This document shows, one piece after another, positions 55,101 through 64,000 of a stretch of 64,000 nt of DNA (the first letter of the stretch is position 1; each line of letters opens with the position of its first letter). The position numbers and the translations under genes are program-made. The notes under the pieces are model-generated. The model was not told the origin of the DNA. It searched no databases and saw nothing but the letters and a program-made list of their open reading frames with translations. The stretch is from Protula sp. h YS-2021 (taxonomy: Eukaryota > Annelida > Polychaeta > Sabellida > Serpulidae), in assembly GCA_949752745.1 (NCBI GenBank), contig OX457024.1, forward strand, positions 105,251,190 to 105,315,189, given 5' to 3'.

Positions 55101-58100
55101 TAATGCCTCCCTGCCCCTCCCCCCCCCCCCCAGAGGACAGGGCAGTTTACAGCCTCAAGAATTGTACAGATGCTTCAACCTTATCGAAGGCTGCATAAAG
55201 TTTAAGTCTTATGCTTAACCTGTTTCGAAGAAACGTTTCCGCGACAGAAAATTGACTGTCGTTTTCACTTTTCTCTCTTCACTTGTTATTTTGTTATTTT
55301 TATCTTTTATTAATTTTTATTTTATTCCTTTACTGATTTTTATTGTTTATTTTTGTGTGTTTTCCCTTTTTTTTTTTTTTTTTTTTTTTTTTGTTTTGTT
55401 TTTGTTTTTTTTTTTATTGTTTTTTATTATTCACGTCTATAAATTAATCTTCATATAATAAATGACATTGCAAATTTTGATATTTATAAAAAATAATTCT
55501 GAAAGCAGGCATTAAACACAGATATCACAATTTTTGATACTAGTATCGTAACTCTGCCTGATATCACTAATCGAATTTTTATGTAGAAAAATTGTTTTAA
55601 CAATATCAATAAATACTTTCTTGATATTGTAAATATGATTTTCAATGATGCCAATACTGTAATTCAAATACTTAACAGTTTATTATATCACATATGCAGA
55701 GCAATTCTTGACATCAATAATTGATTTATTGATATCAATCATTTATTTTTGGCTATAACAAATCCGAAAGTAAAGTTTTTCTGCTTTATTTATTGATTTT
55801 TTCATTAATATCAGTAATTCCATTATTGATCTCAAGCAATAATTTATTAATATAAAATAGGTTTATTTTATGATATCACTAATTTAATTTTTGATACCAC
55901 AAACTGAATTATTGATGTTGACAGGTTCTTTAAATAAACTTTCAAAACACAGGGCTGAGAACATAACCATGTTCAGTAAGCAAACAAAAAATTGCGAGGA
56001 GCTTTACACAGATCGAGAACAGTTGTTTTTGTATAAGCACACTATGTCTGACATGCCAAAAAAATAACATCTCTCCTTGTAACTCATTTCTGCAAATCTT
56101 ATTCCTATAATATTTACTGAACGTCAATGTTGCAATGTCATGTAAAAGTTCATCATGCTGGGGATTTATGCATGGTCTTTTGTCAAGTGAAAAATTGGTG
56201 GTTTGTGGTCTTTTGTCGTACCAACTTTGGAGATTTATGATTTTTTGTCATATCCAAAATTGGTGGTTTATGGTCTTTTGTCACGCCAAATTATGCGACG
56301 GTATTCAAGAAAGTTAACTGCACAGTTAACTGATTCCGTGAACTACTACGTTGCTAAACCAGAATATCCGAAAGTATATAAATAAATTTACCCAGTTTAA
56401 AAAATCCACTTAAAATTGCTTGCGTGGTACAGCTAGATCAACCAATGAATAGCTTCTGGGAGTACAGTTAACTGTACAGTTAACTTTTGTGAACACCAGA
56501 GCTGGAGATTTAGTCTTTTGCCATATCAGCGTCAGGTGGACACAAGAATTCAAATTGTCTCTTTTCAATATATATATTGTCCCCAAAAGCACATAGAAAT
56601 ATCTATGAAGTAAAGAGGTTGGGAATTAAAACAGTTGCACACCAATTTATATCGAAAAAAAAGTCCTTGCCGAAAACAGCTTCATTATGGAAATAGGCCC
56701 TGAATTTTCATAACTGCACAAAGGCTGCTCCAATTTAAGTGTAATTTAGTAGTGCAGTGTTTAGCGTGACCAAAAGTCTAATAATGAAAGGCTAATAATT
56801 AAATCTGGAATCAAGACACTTCGGTGTGCAAATACACGAAAAAACACATATTGGACACATTTTACCTCGCCTTACTATTTCATGGTTATTATTATCATTC
56901 CAACACCTTGTTTAAGCTAGACTTCCTGGTTCAAATATTGTTAAAATATACATGCCATGCAGATTATTTGTTATTATTTTACAATTTAAATGTTTGATAA
57001 ATTTATTCAAATGCTGCTATGATCATCGCTCTAAGGTTTTTATTTTAAATCCATCAATCACGAAATGTTTAGCAATAAAAGTCGCAACAACGAAAGCAAA
57101 CCCACAAAAAAATGGTGTGCAAAATTCAACTATTGAAATTGTTTGAAAAATCGTGAAGGTGGCATGAAGAGAAGGCTCAGGGCTTTGCTCTCGCCTATTT
57201 ATTCTTATTACAGTATAATTAAAAATAAAAATTCAAACAAGCGAAAAACATTCCGTGAAATACACATATTTACAGTTAAATAAGGTGTAGAATCATAAGA
57301 TGACCCCAAGCTAAAAGATCACACGGTTTAAATCTTGTTTCCATCCCGAGGACTTGATAACCTTTGTTTGTCAGACGAAAATAAAACTGATGCAAAACTA
57401 AAACTGGAAGATTTCTGTTTAGGATACATCCAATTCAATGCTGCTTTACTGAGCTAATAACATGCGAAATTAGTACCGTTTTATAATTAATAAGATCTTC
57501 AACATGCGGCATTCACATTCACATTCACATTTGCATTCCTCACCTGATCTTGTTAAAGTAATAAAGTTTAGAATCATGAATTTCTTGTGTTTGTGTGTTT
57601 ATCTTATTTTCCTTCGCCAAAAAAAAATAAATCGCAAAGCAATTACAAAATACTGCTTTTTAAAAGAACACAAAGCGAATTGATTAAGTACGTTCATTAA
57701 AAATTCGTCGAGTTTGGTGTATCTCGCTCTACCTTGGAAAGCTATTGATCTAGCATTGCTTAAAACCTTAGCAAACATTTCTACAAGTGTATGCTTGTAC
57801 GCTGTAAATTTTTAAAAAAAACCGAGGTATTTTTTGGCTGTACTCACTGTAACAAAACTGGTCTTCGTCATCAGATCCATACTCTCTGTGTCTGTGCAGT
57901 CCGGATTCACTCTGCAGCTTCAGATCCCGTTTTCTGTCTGGATTAGCTTCGCATGATGCGACATCCGGATCGCTTTCCGGTGAGCCCGTGCGCAGTCCCA
58001 GAATAGCATCGATAGAATACGCCGCGCCGACACAAGGCGCGCGGTTGTGATTCGGTGACACGGATTTTCCATCTCCGTATCTACTTCCGTTACAGTTGTT

Positions 58101-58157
58101 GACCTCTGTACTCAGCTCTGGAGAACTCACGCCGTTATGTATAGCAACCTTCTCCAT
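48640..58157 (-). CDS. rx: Retinal homeobox (Rx/Rax) transcription factor, 3 coding exons, 334 aa
   Basis: Coding exons on the minus strand are 58157-57848, 51584-51373 and 49122-48640. Phases are 1 and 0, for a total of 1005 nt. The octapeptide YSIDAILG lies at residues 47-54. The paired-class homeodomain is at about 129-188, with [30 protein letters not shown], and [14 protein letters not shown] across the exon 2/3 junction. Gln178 is homeodomain position 50 and Asn179 position 51. The OAR motif [15 protein letters not shown] lies at the C-terminus. Octapeptide, Q50 homeodomain and OAR together, with the TTYQLHELE and RRQEK signatures, identify Rx. Rx proteins bind TAAT-type sites in the nucleus and specify anterior neural and photoreceptor fates in many animals. 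The introns (about 6.3 and 2.25 kb) interrupt the homeodomain after the VRVQ codons, a common paired-class position. Confidence 0.95.
49123..51372. other. rx intron 2, no gene seen
   Basis: Contains poly-C near 49640 and poly-G near 50295-50308. Between about 50430 and 50640 the sequence is rich in taat motifs in unique-looking DNA. A regulatory role is possible but unproven. Confidence 0.45.
51373..51584 (-). CDS. rx: rx exon 2 (residues 104-174), first 46 residues of the homeodomain
   Basis: Acceptor cattcatttttag before 51584, donor ccag|gtaacg, phase 1 to 0. It encodes a linker with an acidic stretch ([11 protein letters not shown]) and a basic KKKSRRNR entry into the homeodomain. Confidence 0.95.
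55500..55925. repeat. Degenerate AT-rich repeat built on ttgatatcaataatt
   Basis: Near-palindromic ttgatatcaa/attgatatca cores with aatttattttt spacers recur at least eight times in both senses at irregular 30-60 bp spacing. Confidence 0.6.
56160..56290. repeat. Three units of a 40-50 bp repeat (ttggtggtttgtggtctttt)
   Basis: The block gatttatgcatggtcttttg, tcaagtgaaaaattggtggt recurs with ttatggtcttttgtcacgcc variants across about 130 bp in rx intron 1. Confidence 0.7.
56301..56497. mobile_element. Small MITE in rx intron 1 with gttaactg inverted ends
   Basis: Left ggtattcaagaaagttaact and gcacagttaact pair in inverted sense with right agttaactgtacagttaact and tttgtgaacacc, giving about 30-bp inverted repeats around a 140-bp core. 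No target duplication is clear. Confidence 0.65.
57848..58157 (-). CDS. rx: rx exon 1 (residues 1-104)
   Basis: ATG in an AAGATGG context at 58157. It encodes a Ser/Asn-rich N-terminus, the octapeptide at 47-54 and an acidic tail [10 protein letters not shown]. The donor is taca|gtgagta (phase 1). The octapeptide reads ILGL where many Rx proteins have ILGF. Confidence 0.93.
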
Positions 58158-58435
58158 CTTACACCTCCTCCTAGTAATGTGTTACGTAATGCCAAGAATC
58201 TCAAACTTGATACAGGGAAAAAAAAAAGATTCGCAATTTCACACACTGTGACAGTTACAAAAATTCAAATGTTAGTGAGTTTTGACAACTCTGTCCTTGC
58301 AGATGAAACACTATTAAAATATGAACTATAATTAAGAATGACTAAATTCGGAAACTGAATAGATTCAATCGGATTTAAAGTCACGCAACTCGCGACTGAT
58401 GCAAAGATGTCTCGTGGAGAAGAAAGACTCCTTAT

Positions 58436-58447
58436 CCTTTTTATGCA
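58436..58447 (-). promoter_or_regulatory. rx: Candidate TATA box of rx
   Basis: Minus-strand gcataaaaagga lies about 280 bp upstream of the rx ATG, in otherwise AT-moderate sequence. It would imply a 5' UTR of about 250 nt. No independent support. Confidence 0.3.
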
Positions 58448-58459
58448 ACTTGTGAATAA

Positions 58460-59830
58460 ATAAAAAAAAACCACACTGCGGTTAATTAATTATAAATCTC
58501 TTCAAATCGCTTTTTAATTCTGTGGCTAAAATTATTAAATTAAATTCGCTACCAGTCAGTACCATGTGTTGTTTTTTTTTCTTTCAAAAAGCCTATAAGC
58601 GCATTTGACATTATTTATAAAATAATCTAAAGTTGTCAGCTCTTAGACTTGAGTTAACACGTAAGAATGTGATATTTCTTGTGTGTGGGGTTTTAGTAGA
58701 AAATACTTTGACACCTGCAAAGCCCCGCCCTCATCATTAACTATGGGCAAATGTCGTGTGGTGGTTTCACTGAGCATGCGCAGAACCCCTCTGATTTTTC
58801 CCCTACAAGATCACAGAAAGGGCAGTTAAATCTGCTGTTATTTAAACTACCCAAATATATAATGCAATCATTTTTTAAGTTAGATGATGTTGATTTTTTA
58901 AGCTTGTGTAAATATGTTTTTTTTTCTGAGGTCAGTGTGATTGAAAGGTTTCCGTACAATACCGCAAGCGAATAAAAGCTAAAAACCCTGCCGTCATAAA
59001 TTTAGTTAGGTTAAGGAAAACAGTGACTTAAACCTGCTCTGTATGAACCGCAAAATGCTAGCTTACTTAAGCGGGCTTAAGTCTGGCTTTCTTGGCTAAG
59101 CCAGTTTTAAGTCCCTGTATGAAATGGTTATAGGTCTCACCACATACAAAAACAATGATCAAATCCAAACGTCAGTATTTAAGTATTTTCCGTATTTCCC
59201 ACGAATTGAGAAGTAACGCGTGTTTTGGAAGTAACAAAACATCGCAGTTGTTTAATTGAAATCTTATATAGATAATTTAATTAAAAGGTATAAAAAGTAA
59301 CGATTACGTGACGTAAAAAGGAGGGTGATCTCTTGATTAAAATCGAAAGAAATGGGTAAAACTGAGCGAAATACGAGGAATCTACGCGGCGATGGAAAGT
59401 GGCTATTTGCGCCTAATATGTGGGTGAGATATGACACAATTGAGCTCAATAATACAGATTGAGCTCATACAGCAGACATCCTCTCGCCCCTCGCCCCCCC
59501 CCCCCCCCCCATCCCCATGGGTGGTGGGTGATGGGGTTGGAGTTGGAAATATTTGCGGCCCCTTCCCGTAGTCCCCCCCCCCCTCCCCAAACAAGGTGCA
59601 AATTGAGCCCTAGCCAGCAAACAGGTGTCTTTTAACATGCTTTAAAATGCTCAAAATATTGCGTGTGTCACAACGTCTGTAAATCCATTACGACATTTTA
59701 CTCCTGGGGATTTTTTTTTTTAAAAGCGTTCTGATATTATGGTGTTTGATTTTTAATTAAAAGATGTTCGTTAAAAGTTTCTGTCATGTTCTTGGAACAA
59801 TCATCTGTTCTTTCGGTTTTCATTTGCCTC
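58460..59830. other. Upstream flank of rx, no gene seen
   Basis: A ccccgccc box lies near 58722. Short homopolymers (poly-C at about 59492 and 59572) and a poly-A site follow. The overlapping frames at 58741-58975 on both strands match nothing known. Confidence 0.45.
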
Positions 59831-59837
59831 ATGTTAA

Positions 59838-59970
59838 GAGGGAGGAAGGGAGGGAGGGAGGGAGGGAGGGAGGGAGGGAGGGAGGGAGGGAGGGAGGGAG
59901 GGAGGGAGGGAGGGAGGGAGGGAGGGAGGAAGGGAGGAAGGGAGGGAGGGAGGGGAAGGGAGGGAGGGAG

Positions 59971-60013
<43 letters not shown>
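59838..60013. repeat. (GGGA)n then (GA)n microsatellite
   Basis: About 33 ggga-type tetramers (59838-59970) pass into about 19 ga dimers (59976-60013). The Gly/Arg/Glu frames across it are artefacts. Confidence 0.97.
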
Positions 60014-60016
<3 letters not shown>

Positions 60017-60639
60017 CTGGTAAATCTATCCTATCTGTTTCAATAAATTCGCTGCATTTTGAACGCAGAGATGAAAAATCATATTCTTGGATTTTTAAAA
60101 AGCATGGAATTATGCTGTTTTGTGAGAAGTCAGTCGTAACCCAGGGGCAGGAAAACTGTCAACGCAAAGCCCTTAAATTCACGACAAAAAAATACGGACT
60201 TGATAATTGTGGAAAAACGGTGAGAAATTTCTAAAAAGTAACGGCGCAGTAATCATCTTCTGTCATCTTTGTTGAAACATCAAACATAAGGCTTTAAATG
60301 GAATCGACACGTTATAAGAAAGGCCCATCAAAAGATAAAACCAAAATTAGGACCAAATTAGCCCCCCAAAATAGAGCGAAAACACGAGCGGAAGTAAACG
60401 AAGACTGGAATTTAATGCATCCCTTATTGGATGCTTCGATAGATTTCATCAAGCCTTATTTGTCTTGCAATTTGCAACATCCAATAGGGTCAAATTAAGT
60501 ATGACATGTGCCCTTTTAAGGGTCTAATTCAATCAGGTTCCAATAAACTGCTCCCCTCTTTTGTACATAATTCGATACAGCATGCAATAACTGTCTTTTT
60601 TCTATCATATACAATGAGGGCTTCATATTCTGGCACTAC

Positions 60640-61040
60640 TTTTTAGAGCTCAATCATGACAGAGAATGTTTTTGAAACTCATTACCAACTCCAAAAACTA
60701 AGCTTTTTTTACCTTCCACTAAAGATAAATTGTAGCTTTTGATAAAGAATGGCCGGCCTCCCAGTAAACATTGTAACGATTGATCGACGTTGGATAGACG
60801 TTGCACCCGATGGTGCTATTTGGTAGAGCTCAATCGTAGAAGATAATGTTTTTGAAACTCGTTGCCAGCTCTAAAAACTTCTATTCATTACCAGCTCTAA
60901 AAAACTACAATTTATCTCTACCAAAAAGAAAAAGAACTTTTAGCCGAGTTAAATTGTAGGTTTTGATACCGGAGCGCCTCCATCCCAGTAAACATTGCAA
61001 GGTTTCACAGCGTCTGACACACGTGGCACCTGACGTCGGA
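60640..61040. repeat. Two diverged tandem units of about 190 bp
   Basis: Blocks tagagctcaatcatgacaga, gtttttgaaactcattacca, ttgtagcttttgata and cccagtaaacattg are each present twice (about 60643 and 60833 onward). The ending acgttggatagacgttgcac resembles the segment at 62645-62830. Confidence 0.75.
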
Positions 61041-61429
61041 TTAACAAATCGCTAGAGAATCCCAGTCCGTAAGCAACATTCTGCCCCTACACATGTCTCT
61101 CTACAATATAAGCTTAAGGATTAAAAAGAAAATACAATATAAAGCATACAGCAACAATGCTAAGCATGTGGGTATCAACATACCTTCGAACCTGTAACCT
61201 AGAATCTATAGAGTGGGTAGAAAAAATGTGCACGATAAATGGTTATCACATGTTATACCATTTAAAGCCCGCCACCATGCAGCAAATGTATCAGAACCGT
61301 GTACATCGTGTGGGTTAGGTGCTATTTTAGGCCATTTCTAATATTTCCATTAACTTATTTTAACATAAAATTTTAATATTTTGTAAACAGCTATCATGGA
61401 CGACAGGGTAAATTGGTGCACATCTTCTG

Positions 61430-62005
61430 TTGCCCTTGCAAGCACAGATTTTGTTGCTAATCTGTGTTTCGTTGTTAATGACTCTAGGGCATTTCCCGCG
61501 GAGACTTTTCCAGCGGGGACTTTTCCCACCGAGGGCTTTTCCCGACCTAGGACTTTTCCCGACCTATGACATTTCCCGCGGATAAAAAAAAACTCACAAA
61601 AATAAAACTATTTTATTGCAATTTTTATTTAGTAAATAAAACTTGCAGTACACGTTCTCAATTGTGTTCTCTCGGGTCTCTGGTGTTTCTTTTTTCTATT
61701 GTCAACAAGTTGTAGTGGATTCTGATGTTTCAGGGGCAGGGTATATTGTTATTCAGTTAAAATCAATTAAAACTTAATTCACAAATGTGTGATGGATTAA
61801 AAAACAGCAAAAGATGCAATTGATAATAATCCAAAGAAGCCTAGATGTTCGTTGATTAATTTCTTGACTCCAGGTCGGGAAAAGTCCCCGCGGGTAAAGT
61901 CCGCGTGGGAAAAGTCCGCGGGAATTGTCTCTGTTTTGGTTGTTAGTCTATGCTTGGTTGCTTATCTATGTCTGTGTTGAGTTGTTAATCTATGCTTAGC
62001 ATCAA
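61430..62005. repeat. gttgttaatctatg short-repeat zone, split by an insertion
   Basis: gttgctaatctgtgtttcgt and gttgttaatgactct lie left of the element at 61488; gttgttagtctatgcttg, gttgcttatctatgtctg and gttgttaatctatgcttag lie right of it. The element thus appears inserted into a minor array. Confidence 0.6.
61488..61931. mobile_element. Small MULE-like MITE with repeated tttcccgcgg ends
   Basis: The left end has atttcccgcggagactttt, ccagcggggacttttcccac and two gggcttttcccgacct-type units. The right end is the inverse (aggtcgggaaaagtccccgc, gtgggaaaagtccgcgggaa). The motif style is that of the MULE ends at 45745-46750. There is no coding sequence inside, and flanking 9-mers match only partly. 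Confidence 0.65.
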
Positions 62006-62460
62006 TCTACAAAATCTTGTAAGCAAAACGAAACCATCACAATAAATATATTTTCCTGTAACACCTTGCAATACAGTTAACCTCATAGTTGTCAAATGGG
62101 TTCTCATATTGCATAATTAATGCACAATTTGTAGGAAAATTACAAGATTTTGTGATGAAACGAATTATTTCATGATTCCTTCTTTAGCCACACAAGTTGC
62201 TCTTGATATCAAATTTTCATGAACTATGTTGAAATAGTGACGTGTCATGCTCTGGCCCAAAACACTGTTGGTAATTTTCCTATTGTCTTTTGCGTGTTTT
62301 TCTCAGTGATGATCCACGCTAATTTTCAATCCGTTATGAGAGAAGTGTCTATGGATTTCGGGGCACCGGTTTTATGATTTGTCATTCAAAGATAGGAGTG
62401 CCCGTTACGTAAACAGTCGGTGATTGTTCAATGTGTAAGTTTCTTGTAAAATATTATAGG

Positions 62461-62528
62461 CTGGATTCGAACTGGGACACTTGGCTTACCAAGCAAGGGT
62501 TTTAACAACTACACCAAGCAGGTGAACT
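62461..62528 (-). ncRNA. tRNA-like relic (tRNA-Thr-like SINE head or pseudo-tRNA)
   Basis: On the minus strand, tggtgtagttgttaaaa resembles an A box and gttcgaatcc is a perfect B box. Between them cttgcttggtaagccaag gives a weak 4-bp anticodon stem with a GGT loop (Thr). The T and acceptor stems do not pair well, so this is a pseudo-tRNA or SINE head and not a working tRNA. Confidence 0.5.
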
Positions 62529-62644
62529 GACAAATTGAAACATTTTATAAAATCTTATTCTACATATTTCCAATAATGAAGAACATGTCCGGAACAGACC
62601 TGAAGACATTTCCCTTGATTTATAATTGATTGTTTATTTCTATT

Positions 62645-62830
62645 CAACGTCGTATATTAGAGGCGACCAAAATGCATGTTTGTTTCCGGCATCTAATTAA
62701 CGTCGTTGAATGAGCGCCGAGTATACCCTTGGATAAGCAACGTTGTTTAGGGGTGAGCTTTGGTCGTAACCAAACGCATACTTTCTTCAACGTCTTTGAA
62801 TAGACGTCAAATAAATCGGAAAATCGACTT
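62645..62830. repeat. Short repeats on caacgtcgt/gaatgagcg
   Basis: Motifs caacgtcgtatattagaggc, aacgtcgttgaatgagcgcc and caacgtctttgaatagacgt recur, with aaccaaacgcat and aatgcatgtttgtttcc-like segments. They echo the end of the repeat at 60640-61040. Confidence 0.55.
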
Positions 62831-62877
62831 GATATAGACAAAGCCAAACAACAATCTCATCATCTTATCGCCCACAG

Positions 62878-64000
62878 GAGATGGAAGCCATGACAGATGC
62901 CTTCGAGCATATGCCTGAATGAGAACATAGAACAGGAGATGGAAGCCATGACAGATGCCTTCGAGCATGTACCTGAATGAGAACATAGAACAGGAGATTG
63001 AAGCCATGACAGATGCCTTCGAGCACATGCCTGAATGAGAACGTAGAACAGGAGATGGAAGCCATGACAGATGCCTTCGAGCATGTGCCTGAATGAGAAC
63101 ATAGAACAGGAGATGGAAGCCATGACAGACGCCTTCGAGCATGTGCCTGAATGAGAACATAGAACAGGAGATGGAAGCCATGACAGATGCCTTCGAGCAC
63201 ATGCCTGAATGAGAACGTAGAACAGGAGATGGAAGCCATGACAGATGCCTTCGAGCATGTGCCTGAATGAGAACGTAGAACAGGAGATGGAAGCCATGAC
63301 AGATGCCTTCGAGCATGTGCCTGAATGAGAACATAGAACAGGAGATGGAAGCCATGACAGATGCCTTCGAGCATGTGCCTGAATGAGAACATAGAACAGG
63401 AGATGGAAGCCATGACAGATGCCTTCGAGCATGTGCCTGAATGAGAACATAGAACAGGAGATGGAAGCCATGACAGACGCCTTCGAGCATGTGCCTGAAT
63501 GAGAACGTAGAACAGGAGATGGAAGCCATGACAGATGCCTTCGAGCACATGCCTGAATGAGAACATAGAACAGGAGATGGAAGCCATGACAGATGCCTTC
63601 GAGCATGTGCCTGAATGAGAACATAGAACAGGAGATGGAAGCCATGACAGATGCCTTCGAGCATGTGCCTGAATGAGAACGTAGAACAGGAGATGGAAGC
63701 CATGACAGATGCCTTCGAGCATGTGCCTGAATGAGAACGTAGAACAGGAGATGGAAGCCATGACAGATGCCTTCGAGCATGTGCCTGAATGAGAACATAG
63801 AACAGGAGATGGAAGCCATGACAGATGCCTTCGAGCATGTGCCTGAATGAGAACATAGAACAGGAGATGGAAGCCATGACAGATGCCTTCGAGCATGTGC
63901 CTGAATGAGAACGTAGAACAGGAGATGGAAGCCATGACAGATGCCTTCGAGCATGTGCCTGAATGAGAACATAGAACAGGAGATGGAAGCCATGACAGAT
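62878..64000. repeat. 58-bp minisatellite, 19 copies, continues past the window
   Basis: The unit is ggagatggaagccatgacag, atgccttcgagcatgtgcct, gaatgagaacatagaaca. Copies are over 95% alike, the main variants being gcatgtg/gcacatg and acatag/acgtag. All three minus-strand frames stay open over more than 1 kb because 58 is not divisible by three and the complement has no stop; none is taken as a gene. Confidence 0.97.

Larger units (their letters stand above)
51585..57847. other. rx intron 1, mostly unique AT-rich DNA
   Basis: No other gene was recognised. It holds poly-C tracts near 53985, 55040 and 55120, a T-rich run at 55250-55440, and the repeats listed separately. Short frames on both strands match nothing known. 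Confidence 0.45.

Noticed and set aside
59764..60234. 156-codon Gly/Arg/Glu frame
   Set aside because: Crosses a (GGGA)n/(GA)n microsatellite; no recognisable flanking domain.
62461..62528. Functional tRNA-Thr gene
   Set aside because: The B box is good but the T and acceptor stems do not pair; better explained as a pseudo-tRNA or SINE head.
62860..63993. A 377-codon minus-strand frame resembling a repeat protein
   Set aside because: All three minus frames are open because the unit is 58 bp without antisense stops; no start context or exon evidence.

Overview
This window reads as nuclear DNA of an invertebrate animal. The genes are split by introns with GT-AG borders, one is a retinal homeobox (rx) gene and one exon resembles the Mediator subunit MED4. 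The rest is crowded with minisatellites, poly-G tracts and decayed DNA transposons. The repeat style (hairpin-headed repeats followed by GTCC runs, small hAT and MULE elements, a tRNA-like relic) would fit a mollusc or another marine lophotrochozoan, or an invertebrate deuterostome. The phylum cannot be fixed from the sequence alone.

Layout. 1-1.2 kb: a 51-bp minisatellite running in from the left. 1.2-14 kb: a repeat-rich flank with two small hAT-type elements that have perfect 8-bp target duplications (2227-3101 and 6097-6944), an inverted-repeat element at 7718-8198, a degraded element at 11733-13256, and one isolated minus-strand exon resembling MED4 (3204-3322). 14.0-40.95 kb: one plus-strand gene of 18 coding exons. 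All exon phases agree and the coding sum is 2157 nt (718 residues plus stop). It joins an N-terminal leader, a TPR-like helical region and a C-terminal SGNH/GDSL-hydrolase-like domain. 41-48.6 kb: 3' flank with G-rich minisatellites, plus a hairpin-headed repeat (45351-47148) into which a MULE-type transposon (45745-46750) has inserted with a 10-bp target duplication. 48.64-58.16 kb: the complete minus-strand rx gene in three coding exons (334 residues), with octapeptide, Q50 paired-class homeodomain and OAR motif. 58.2-64 kb: microsatellites, short repeats, a tRNA-like SINE relic, and a 58-bp minisatellite running off the right end.

The most unusual feature is inside the TPR-SGNH gene. In at least six of its 17 introns (4, 6, 10, 11, 16 and 17) the tandem array that fills the intron is built from the 3' end of the preceding exon together with its 5' splice site. 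The gene therefore carries well over a hundred copies of its own donor sites. The largest arrays are 18 units of about 149 bp in intron 4 and about 88 units of 76 bp in intron 17; the latter also shows higher-order duplication at exactly 15 and 16 units. Intron 14 appears to use a GC donor. The two complete genes show no evident functional link. Most long open frames in the window are by-products of tandem arrays and are not annotated as genes.
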